Assembly (NCBI GenBank): GCA_017998025.1
Contig: JAGODW010000083.1
Coordinates: 1 to 6,694 of the forward strand
DNA length: 6,694 nt
Origin: Spirochaetales bacterium
Lineage (GTDB): Bacteria > Spirochaetota > Spirochaetia > DTKZ01
Reading direction: 5' to 3'
Numbering within the stretch: position 1 is the stretch's first letter; each line of letters starts with the position of its first letter. Under the pieces are notes generated by a model. That model was given only the letters and a program-made list of their open reading frames with translations, was not told where the DNA came from and ran no database searches. A program made the translations under genes and the position numbers. Positions 1 through 5,827 of this stretch are shown in pieces.

Positions 1-331
1 CGATTCCGTACTTCATTCGATAGTGACGAGCTATTGTAACGTTTTCCAGAACACTCATAGTATTAAAAAGCCGGATGTTCTGGAACGTACGAACGATCCC
101 CCGGGAGGTAATTATATGGGGGGGAAGCCCTGTGATGTCTTTATCATCAAAGAATATTTTACCCCCTGTCGGCTTGTAGAATCCGGTGATCAGGTTGAAT
201 ACGGTAGTCTTTCCCGCTCCGTTCGGGCCTATAAGACCGATGATCTGTCGGGGGCCTATTTCGATGTTGAAATCATCTACCGCCTTTAATCCGCCAAAGA
301 AATGGGTAAGGTTAGCGATTTTGAACAGCAT
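1..331 (-). CDS. livG: Branched-chain amino acid ABC transporter ATP-binding protein LivG (N-terminal part, runs off left edge)
   Basis: This is the first 110 residues of a cytoplasmic ATPase that would power the Liv importer by binding the LivH/LivM membrane pair. The Walker A motif GPNGAGKT lies at residues 35-42, and the Q-loop is in RTFQNIRLF (Q84), a hallmark of LivG; the N-terminus (FKIANLTHFFGGLKAVDD) is also typical. Walker B, the signature motif and the rest (about 145 residues, from the usual length of about 255) lie outside the window. The ATG at 331-329 sits inside the end of livM, giving a 20-bp overlap. It is preceded by a purine-rich AGAGAGAAAGAG stretch that can act as the ribosome binding site. 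The overlap suggests translational coupling to livM. A livF gene probably follows further left, but this cannot be seen. Family identity is secure; the exact substrate is not. Confidence 0.95.
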   Translation of the reverse strand, partial: MLFKIANLTHFFGGLKAVDDFNIEIGPRQIIGLIGPNGAGKTTVFNLITGFYKPTGGKIFFDDKDITGLPPHIITSRGIVRTFQNIRLFNTMSVLENVTIARHYRMKYGI

Positions 332-1319
332 AGCTCTTTCTCTCTCTTTCCGGAAGAAGAAATGGAAACTCCCGTTGCCCCATAAGCCCGGCTGGCCTCT
401 TTAACATAAGGAAAACCAGCAAAGCACCGTACAATACCATCCTGAGTTCCCCGATAGGACGAAGGAATTCCGATAAAGCCGTTAGTACTGCAGCAGCCAC
501 AATGGTTCCGGAAATACTCCCCATTCCTCCGAGGTAAACGATAATGAGATACTCCACAGATTTCGTAAATCCACCCATCGTGGGATGAAGGAGCTGGATA
601 AAGTGAGCCAATAAAGCACCTCCAATCCCCGCGAAAGTGGAACCTAACACAAAAGCAAGAACTTTGTACCGGGTAATATTGATCCCCATCATGTGAGCCG
701 CTACTTCATTCTCCCGGATAGCCATACAAGCCCTTCCATGACGGGAAAACACAAAATTTCTTATAAAAAGAATGGTAAAAAGGGTAAATAGAAAAATTAT
801 AGTGAAGTTTGACAAAGGGGGGATCCCTAAAAGTCCCCGGGGGCCTCCAATATCCAGCTCCCAGTCGCCTACTTTTTTCTTAAAGGTAATAAAGTTGAAG
901 ACGACTCGAATAATTTCCCCAAAACCGATGGTAACAATAGCGAGATAATCATCCGAAAGCCGGAGGGCTGGAAGTCCGATGAAAAATCCCACAAGAGCAG
1001 AAACGAGGGCAGCTACCAGGATAGCAACCAGGAACAACGGCAGTGCCTGGAGGTAGGGTGTATCCCGGGTAATCCCAAAAAGCAGGGTAGTCATAAAGCC
1101 TGCAACATATCCCCCTACAATCATGAATCCGGCATGCCCTATCGAGAATAATCCGGTATATCCATTGATCAGATTGAGGGAAACCCCCAGAATAATATTG
1201 ATCAGGATCAGGTTCAGTACCCGAAGAACGTAATCATTCATAATTCCCAGAGTACTGGTAACCATCACCAGGAGGTAGAAGCCCGCTAATCCAAGAAGGG
1301 CGTAGTGCGAAGTTTTCAT
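312..1319 (-). CDS. livM: Branched-chain amino acid ABC transporter permease LivM
   Basis: This is a 335-residue inner-membrane permease that would form the translocation channel together with LivH. Diagnostic segments are NLINGYTGLFSIGHAGFM (residues 49-66), LSDDYLAIVTIGFGEIIRVV (121-140) and the ATPase-coupling loop around AIRENEVAAHMMGIN (200-214), followed by hydrophobic helices with GSTFAGIGGALLAHF (226-240) and YLGGMGSISGT (262-272). Hydrophobic segments are spread over the whole length, roughly at residues 6-26, 33-50, 58-80, 92-116, 124-143, 171-188, 217-240, 257-283 and 293-307. The ATG at 1319 is chosen because AGGAAG lies 6 nt upstream. A longer in-frame form starting with GTG at 1355 would overlap livH by 26 bp and lacks a ribosome binding site. 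The gene begins 10 bp after livH ends, and its charged tail (ERERK) encodes the purine tract used by livG. The length is normal for the family. Confidence 0.95.
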   Translation of the reverse strand: MKTSHYALLGLAGFYLLVMVTSTLGIMNDYVLRVLNLILINIILGVSLNLINGYTGLFSIGHAGFMIVGGYVAGFMTTLLFGITRDTPYLQALPLFLVAILVAALVSALVGFFIGLPALRLSDDYLAIVTIGFGEIIRVVFNFITFKKKVGDWELDIGGPRGLLGIPPLSNFTIIFLFTLFTILFIRNFVFSRHGRACMAIRENEVAAHMMGINITRYKVLAFVLGSTFAGIGGALLAHFIQLLHPTMGGFTKSVEYLIIVYLGGMGSISGTIVAAAVLTALSEFLRPIGELRMVLYGALLVFLMLKRPAGLMGQREFPFLLPERERKSYAVQNR

Positions 1320-1325
1320 GGTATG

Positions 1326-1331
1326 CTTCCT
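1326..1331 (-). promoter_or_regulatory. Ribosome binding site deciding the livM start
   Basis: AGGAAG lies 6 nt before the ATG at 1319 and overlaps the TAG stop of livH. It favours the 335-residue form of LivM over the GTG start at 1355. Its overlap with the upstream stop codon would let ribosomes finishing livH re-initiate on livM. Confidence 0.7.
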
Positions 1332-2469
1332 ATAGTTTTTCCCGTGGAGGTTCACCGAAGATTCCCTGCGGACGCAGGAGCAATACTCCGATTAGAATTG
1401 CAAAGGCGACCCCGTCCGCCAGGGGAGTAAAATCCATATGGTTCGGGCCATAATTGCTGGGCAATAAACCAATCGCGAACTGCTCCGCTACTCCCATGAG
1501 GATTCCTCCCAGCATGGCCCCTTCGATAGATCCTATCCCTCCCAGAACTGCGGCAATAAAGGCTTTTAACCCTGGTTGAACCCCCATAAACGCCGTTAAT
1601 CGGGGATAGGTAATACCGCTCAACACCCCGGCAGCTCCGGCTAGAGCTGTCCCGATAATAAAAGTGATGGAAATGATTCGATCAACATTGATCCCCATAA
1701 GGGAAACCGCATCTTTGTTATTTTTGCTGGCCCGCATCGCCATTCCTAAGAGGGTACGATTTACCAGGTAGGATAACAGTACCATCAACGCTATAGAGAT
1801 AAGAATATTCATGATCTGAATATTGGTGATATATACGGCTTTGTAGAGGTGTATTTTTTTTACCTGCAGTAATCTATCTACCGGATACGAAGCGAAACTA
1901 GAACCTTTCCATCGTAAATCTAAAAGAAAGTCTTTCGATATCCAGAAGATAATTCCCATCAGGAGGAGAGAGACAATAGGGATAATGAACTTACGCGGAC
2001 GAAAAGCCGGGGTTGCTTTCACCGGAAAGTTCAGATACTTAACCCCTAATACATACAGAAGCAGGAAAAAAGCAAGAATAAAAGCGAATCCTGCGGAGTT
2101 ACGTATCGTTGTTCCACTGGAATAAGAGACGAAGTTCCCCAGAAAGAAAGAAACACCAATAGCGGTTATCAGGGCAGCCAGGCGGGGCTTCTGCCGGAGG
2201 GGGCGGTAGGCCAGAGCATCCATAGCAAGCCCCAGGAGAGAGCAGACAGCCATAGGAATCAGGAAGGCCAGTATAATAAGAATCGGCTGGGGCAGATCCA
2301 GCGCGTTCACCAGGAAAAAGGAGGCAAAAGCTCCGATCATAAAAACTTCGCCATAGGCGAAGTTGATCAGTCGTACTACCCCGTACACCATCGTGTACCC
2401 AAGGGCAATAAGAGCATAGATCGTTCCCCGTTGGATGCCAAAGATCAGCTGGGAGAGGAAGGTTTCCAT
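1330..2469 (-). CDS. livH: Branched-chain amino acid ABC transporter permease LivH, enlarged
   Basis: This is a 379-residue inner-membrane permease, the partner of LivM. The N-terminus matches the family closely (GTIYALIALGYTMVYGVVRL at 15-34, then INFAYGEVFMIGAF at 35-48), as do YRPLRQKPRLAALITAIGVS (88-107), the coupling loop MAMRASKNNKDAVSLMGINVDRI (243-265, in two parts: MAMRASKNNKD and AVSLMGINVDRI) and AAVLGGIGSIEGAMLGG (306-322). Compared with E. coli LivH (308 residues, from memory) it is about 70 residues longer. The surplus falls between residues 120 and 205, where two extra hydrophobic stretches (about 127-146 and 160-179) are joined by basic residues. The ATG at 2469 has GAGGT 5 nt upstream. 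The gene is separated from the binding-protein gene by a 93-bp gap with a terminator, and is followed after 10 bp by livM. No frameshift is seen, and the conserved segments on both sides are in frame, so the enlargement looks genuine. Confidence 0.94.
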   Translation of the reverse strand: METFLSQLIFGIQRGTIYALIALGYTMVYGVVRLINFAYGEVFMIGAFASFFLVNALDLPQPILIILAFLIPMAVCSLLGLAMDALAYRPLRQKPRLAALITAIGVSFFLGNFVSYSSGTTIRNSAGFAFILAFFLLLYVLGVKYLNFPVKATPAFRPRKFIIPIVSLLLMGIIFWISKDFLLDLRWKGSSFASYPVDRLLQVKKIHLYKAVYITNIQIMNILISIALMVLLSYLVNRTLLGMAMRASKNNKDAVSLMGINVDRIISITFIIGTALAGAAGVLSGITYPRLTAFMGVQPGLKAFIAAVLGGIGSIEGAMLGGILMGVAEQFAIGLLPSNYGPNHMDFTPLADGVAFAILIGVLLLRPQGIFGEPPREKL

Positions 2470-2501
2470 TATGTACCTCGCCGGTTCAGGCTCATGCCCG
2501 T

Positions 2502-2549
2502 TCTTAAAAATAAAGAAAGGCTGAAGAGCACAGGCTCCTCAGCCTTTCT
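2502..2549 (-). terminator. Intrinsic terminator/attenuator between binding-protein gene and livH
   Basis: In the transcribed direction, AGAAAGGCTGA (2549-2539) pairs perfectly with TCAGCCTTTCT (2524-2514). The stem extends after one mismatch by a further GAGC/GCTC pairing around a 4-nt loop. The T-rich run TTATTTTT follows directly (2513-2506). The hairpin starts 13 nt after the binding-protein stop codon. It lies inside an otherwise coherent liv operon, so it probably terminates only part of the transcripts, raising binding-protein mRNA relative to the permeases. The structure is read directly from the sequence; the partial-readthrough role is inferred. Confidence 0.88.
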
Positions 2550-2562
2550 GATGTAACCTTCC

Positions 2563-3693
2563 TTACGGGTTTACCATGCCTTTATAAACGGCCTTTCCAC
2601 CCCTGCACTCCAGGATAACGGCACTCTTAAGCGGGTTACGGTTCTGATCAAACTTTATAACCCCCGTTAGGGTTTCCAGATTGGTCTGCTCCAGCGCATC
2701 CCGAATCGCCTTGGGATCCGCGCTCTGTGCCCTCTTTATGGAATCTACCAGGATCATGCACGCTTCATACGCAAGAGCTGCAAGCGCATCCGGGTCCTTG
2801 TTATATTTCGCTCTATAATCTGCTACAAATTTCTGAATCGCAGGAATCTCTGAATCTTTTGAGAAATGATTTACAAAGTATCCTCCCTCGATGGCATCCC
2901 CGGCAATTTTAAATAGATCCGGAGAGTCCCAGCCATCTCCACCCAGTAGTACGGACTGGATCCCCATCTCTCGGGCCTGCTTGGCGATAAGGCCTGCGTC
3001 GTTGTAGTAGTTCGGAATAAAGATAACATCCGGATTTGTTGCCTTGATCTTTACCAATTGGGCATTAAAGTCACTGGTCCCAGATGCATAACTCTCAAAA
3101 GCGGTGATCTTTCCTCCCATTCGGGTGAACTCATCCCGAAACACTTCTGCAAACCCCTTGGTGTAATCATTCCCCGAGTCGTAGATAGCGGCAGCAGTTC
3201 TTTTACCCAGATCATTGTAGGCAAATTTGGCAGCTACCGATCCCTGGAATGGGTCAATAAAGCAAGCCCGGAATATATAGTTCCCTACCAGAGTAACCGC
3301 CGGGTTGGTAGAAGCAGAACTGATCATGGGTATACCCTTGTTCTGGGCAATAGGACCTCCTGCAAGGGATACTTTACTCATGACAGAACCGACAATGGCA
3401 GAAACCTTGTTCTGGTCGATCAGTTTGGAATAGGCATTGGCACCTTCTGTGGGATCGCCCTTATCGTCTTCAATAAAATAGACGATTTTCATCCCTGCCA
3501 CGCCTCCCGCAGCATTAATCTGATCAAAGTAAAGTTTTGCAGCGTTCACGGTGGATTCACCGAACGTAGCCGCCTCTCCACTTATGGGCGCAACGACACC
3601 AATTTTAATTTCCTTGGCCTGTTTCTCACAACCAATAAGAACAAGACCTAGAACTATGATAAGAGATAAAAAAAGCGATAGACTCTTTTTCAT
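2563..3693 (-). CDS. livK: Liv-type amino acid ABC transporter substrate-binding lipoprotein
   Basis: This 376-residue protein captures the substrate outside the cytoplasmic membrane and delivers it to LivH/LivM. A lipoprotein signal is clear: MKK, then a hydrophobic core at residues 5-20, then the lipobox LIGC with Cys22 as the lipidation site. The mature part is a type I periplasmic-binding fold (Peripla_BP_6) opening with EIKIGVVAPISGEAATFGES (28-47). Likely ligand-contact elements are SSASTNP (125-131), which corresponds to the loop binding the amino-acid backbone, Tyr177 in DSGNDYTKG, and Asp253 in GGDGWDSPDL, at the place where E. coli LivJ carries a Glu that holds the ligand amino group. 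Asp is also acidic, so an amino acid ligand is plausible, but which one cannot be told. The ATG at 3693 has AGGAG 6 nt upstream. The gene is first in the liv operon, preceded by its own promoter and followed by a terminator hairpin. Confidence 0.94.
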   Translation of the reverse strand: MKKSLSLFLSLIIVLGLVLIGCEKQAKEIKIGVVAPISGEAATFGESTVNAAKLYFDQINAAGGVAGMKIVYFIEDDKGDPTEGANAYSKLIDQNKVSAIVGSVMSKVSLAGGPIAQNKGIPMISSASTNPAVTLVGNYIFRACFIDPFQGSVAAKFAYNDLGKRTAAAIYDSGNDYTKGFAEVFRDEFTRMGGKITAFESYASGTSDFNAQLVKIKATNPDVIFIPNYYNDAGLIAKQAREMGIQSVLLGGDGWDSPDLFKIAGDAIEGGYFVNHFSKDSEIPAIQKFVADYRAKYNKDPDALAALAYEACMILVDSIKRAQSADPKAIRDALEQTNLETLTGVIKFDQNRNPLKSAVILECRGGKAVYKGMVNP

Positions 3694-3733
3694 AAATGTC
3701 TCCTTTTTAAAGAAAATTTTCCTCGTAGATATT

Positions 3734-3762
3734 ATTATTACAATAAAAGTTCGGTTTGTCCA
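3734..3762 (-). promoter_or_regulatory. Predicted sigma70-type promoter of the liv operon
   Basis: On the minus strand, TGGACA (3762-3757) and AATAAT (3739-3734) each match the -35 and -10 consensus at 5 of 6 positions, with a 17-bp spacer. Transcription would begin near 3727, leaving a leader of about 33 nt with an AGGAG ribosome binding site before the binding-protein ATG. The -10 lies in a TAA-repeat tract, so its exact register could shift by 3 bp. It occupies the only intergenic space upstream of the liv genes. The 114-bp gap 3694-3807 holds this site and a small inverted repeat at 3781-3797; I see no convincing terminator there. Confidence 0.65.
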
Positions 3763-3780
3763 CTAAAATTTATACAGCGG

Positions 3781-3797
3781 GAATGAATAAACATTCA
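3781..3797. repeat. Small inverted repeat upstream of the liv promoter
   Basis: TGAATAAACATTCA (3784-3797) has perfect 5-bp arms around 4 nt, and the overlapping GAATG/CATTC (3781-3785 and 3792-3796) gives an alternative pairing. It lies about 20 bp upstream of the predicted -35 and just past the end of the nucleoside permease gene. It could be an operator or a weak hairpin. The arms are short and AT-rich with no T-run on the minus strand, so a terminator role is unlikely. Chance occurrence is possible. Confidence 0.3.
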
Positions 3798-3807
3798 GAA
3801 ATAGGTT

Positions 3808-4722
3808 TCACCGGCTGTACGGTTCTCCTAACTGGGCCGGAGCATGGAGGCTGCGGTGATCTTTTCGAAGGCCGTCTACCAGAAGAACGATTAACGTAGC
3901 ACCATACGGAAGCGTAGCAAGAAGATTGGGAGGCACTCCTAACGGCTGTAACATATACTGGGTAATAAAGATGCCTCCAAAGAGAAAAGCTCCCCCGATC
4001 CCCCGGAGCGGGTTCCAGAGGGAAAATATAGTAAGACCTACAACGATCCATCCTCTTCCTGCCACCAATCCTTCTATCCACGAGGTGCTATACGCTAACG
4101 AAATATGGGCTCCCCCCAGACCGGCAAAGGCTCCGCCTGCCACGGTGCAGAAGAACCGTATCCAGCGTACGGAGATTCCCTGACTTTCTGATGCTTCCGG
4201 ATTTTCCCCTACAGAACGCACCCGGATCCCCAAACGGGTCCATTTCAGAAAAAACCAGGCAGCTACAGCCAGGAGAAGTCCCGCATAGAACAAGAGGTCC
4301 TGATTAAATAGTAAGTCCCCTAGAAGAGGAATCTTTCCTAAAAGAGGAAGCTGGACAGGCTCCAGTTTTACCGGAAGCTGTTTTCCTATATATGGTTTTC
4401 CCATTACTCCGGCCAGCCCCACTCCCAGCATGGAAAGGGCCAGTCCAGATACCGTCTGGTTGGCTTTAAAGTAGATAGAAACAATCCCATGGATGGCAGC
4501 AGAGATGGCCCCTGTCAGAAGGGCGGCAAGCACTCCGGCAAGCACGTTTCCCGTTGTATAGGTAACAATAAACCCGGTCACAGCACCGATGTTCATCATC
4601 CCATCTACTCCCAGGTTGAGGATCCCTGACCGTTCTGTAAGGATTTCCCCCGTAGTACCCAGGAGAAGCGATGTACCCGCCATACAGGTTCTATGAATTA
4701 CAGAAATAATCAATCCTTCCAT
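3808..4722 (-). CDS. nupQ: Nucleoside-type ABC transporter permease, NupQ family
   Basis: This 304-residue inner-membrane protein is the second permease of a BmpA/PnrA-linked importer (BPD_transp_2; NupQ/RnsD type), whose characterised members import purine nucleosides such as guanosine. Family marks are GEILTERSGILNLGVDGMMN (25-44), FKANQTVSGLALSMLG (85-100), the ATPase-coupling loop LGIRVRSVGENPEASESQGI (164-183), GGAFAGLGGAHISLAY (196-211) and AGRGWIVVGLTIFSLWNPLR (221-240). Hydrophobic segments cover most of the protein up to about residue 284; a hydrophilic tail of about 20 residues follows. The length is normal. The ATG at 4722 comes 1 bp after the upstream permease stop. Only a weak AGGCAG lies before it, so translation probably depends on coupling to the upstream gene. 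It is the last gene of its operon in this window. The family is sure; the substrate is inferred. Confidence 0.92.
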   Translation of the reverse strand: MEGLIISVIHRTCMAGTSLLLGTTGEILTERSGILNLGVDGMMNIGAVTGFIVTYTTGNVLAGVLAALLTGAISAAIHGIVSIYFKANQTVSGLALSMLGVGLAGVMGKPYIGKQLPVKLEPVQLPLLGKIPLLGDLLFNQDLLFYAGLLLAVAAWFFLKWTRLGIRVRSVGENPEASESQGISVRWIRFFCTVAGGAFAGLGGAHISLAYSTSWIEGLVAGRGWIVVGLTIFSLWNPLRGIGGAFLFGGIFITQYMLQPLGVPPNLLATLPYGATLIVLLVDGLRKDHRSLHAPAQLGEPYSR

Positions 4723-4723
4723 G

Positions 4724-5827
4724 TTATATCTGCCTGAACCGTATAACCAGCCGATGCTTAAGAAAATAGTCGCTTACAATAAGGACAAACAACAGAATCC
4801 CATTAAAAATATTAACCGTGGCCGCAGGCAGTCGAAGAGAGATCTGGATGGCATCACCCCCCACCAGGATCCCCGCGAAGAAAAGACCGGAAATAAGAGT
4901 TAACAGGGGATTCAATTTGCCCAACCAGGCTGTGATAATGGCCGTAAATCCATACCCGGCGGAGATGTTTCCCGGATAGCCCAGATGATGATGAATCCCC
5001 GCTACCTCTCCTACCCCTGCAAGACCAGCAGCACCTCCAGATATCACCATGATCAAAAGAGATGTTTTGAAGAAATCGATCCCTGCATACCGTGCTGCCT
5101 CCGGACTCTCCCCTACTACCCGAACTTCGTACCCGAATTTCGATCGATACAGAAGGATAAAAAGAATCATACAGAGGAGGATTCCCAGGATCAGGGTAAT
5201 ATAATGGATACGGCTTCCTGGAAGTGTATCAAGAATTAGAGCTTTCGGCAGGTCGTCCGTATAGGGAAACCCATGTTTTGTAGCTCCTTTCCAGGGGCCG
5301 ACGATTAGAAATGTTACAAACTCTGCAGCGATATAATTTAACATCAAAGTAGAAATAACTTCACTAATCCCAAACCGTACCTTAAGAATTGCCGGGATGA
5401 TTCCCCAAAGAGCACCGCCTAAAAATCCCATAAGAAATAAAAGGGGTACACCGATAGAAGGTGGAAGGGACTGCCCAACATTCAATCCAAACCAGGTACT
5501 GAACACCGCGCCCATAAGGAGCTGGCTTTCTGCACCGATATTCCAGAACTTTGCCTTATAGGCTACGCATAATCCCCCTGCAATAAGAAACAGGGGAATC
5601 GCTTTGGTAAGAGATTCTTTTAAGCCGTACAAACTCCCAAACGAACCTAAAAAGATCTGCTTTAATGCGAAAACCGGATTTACCCCGAGGGATATGAAGA
5701 CCACCCCTATCAACAATACTCCGCATACTAGAGCAATAAGAAGGACAGTAACAGAAAACAGGAAAGAACGATCGGTCCTTTCCTCCCATTGGAATTCCCA
5801 TCGCTCCCGAGCTCTTTTGAGATTCAC
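4724..5827 (-). CDS. nupP: Nucleoside-type ABC transporter permease, NupP family
   Basis: This 367-residue inner-membrane protein is the first permease of the importer (NupP/RnsC type) and pairs with the downstream NupQ-like protein. A hydrophilic basic/acidic N-terminus of about 20 residues precedes the first helix (21-46). Family marks are AYKAKFWNIGAESQLLMGA (89-107), LKVRFGISEVISTLMLNYIA (148-167), the ATPase-coupling loop FGYEVRVVGESPEAARYAGI (231-250), GGAAGLAGVGEVAGIHHHLG (264-283) and GYGFTAIITAWLGKLNPL (291-308). Translation starts at a GTG (5827-5825) that overlaps the TGA of the ATPase gene as GTGA; AGGAG lies 7 nt upstream. No ATG occurs in frame before residue 105, which would cut away essential helices, so the GTG is well supported. 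The stop lies 1 bp before the next permease. Nucleosides are the best substrate guess, from gene order and family. Confidence 0.93.
   Translation of the reverse strand: MNLKRARERWEFQWEERTDRSFLFSVTVLLIALVCGVLLIGVVFISLGVNPVFALKQIFLGSFGSLYGLKESLTKAIPLFLIAGGLCVAYKAKFWNIGAESQLLMGAVFSTWFGLNVGQSLPPSIGVPLLFLMGFLGGALWGIIPAILKVRFGISEVISTLMLNYIAAEFVTFLIVGPWKGATKHGFPYTDDLPKALILDTLPGSRIHYITLILGILLCMILFILLYRSKFGYEVRVVGESPEAARYAGIDFFKTSLLIMVISGGAAGLAGVGEVAGIHHHLGYPGNISAGYGFTAIITAWLGKLNPLLTLISGLFFAGILVGGDAIQISLRLPAATVNIFNGILLFVLIVSDYFLKHRLVIRFRQI

Noticed and set aside
331..360. Purine/pyrimidine-rich tract near the livM-livG junction as a functional repeat
   Set aside because: It encodes the charged tail ERERK of LivM and serves plausibly as the livG ribosome binding site; no repeat unit beyond that.
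1320..1355. Longer LivM form starting with GTG at 1355
   Set aside because: It would overlap livH by 26 bp and has no ribosome binding site, while the ATG at 1319 has AGGAAG at proper spacing.
3058..3651. Plus-strand open frame of 197 codons opposite the binding-protein gene
   Set aside because: It lies wholly antisense to a clear binding-protein gene, its translation resembles no family I know, and it reads as a shadow of the real frame.
3764..3775. TATAAA on the minus strand as a second liv promoter -10
   Set aside because: No recognisable -35 is found at 16-18 bp upstream, and the TGGACA/AATAAT pair is clearly better.
3784..3797. TGAATGTTTATTCA (minus strand) as a terminator of the nucleoside operon
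   Set aside because: The stem is only 5 bp and AT-rich, and it is followed by TTCCCGC rather than a T-run.
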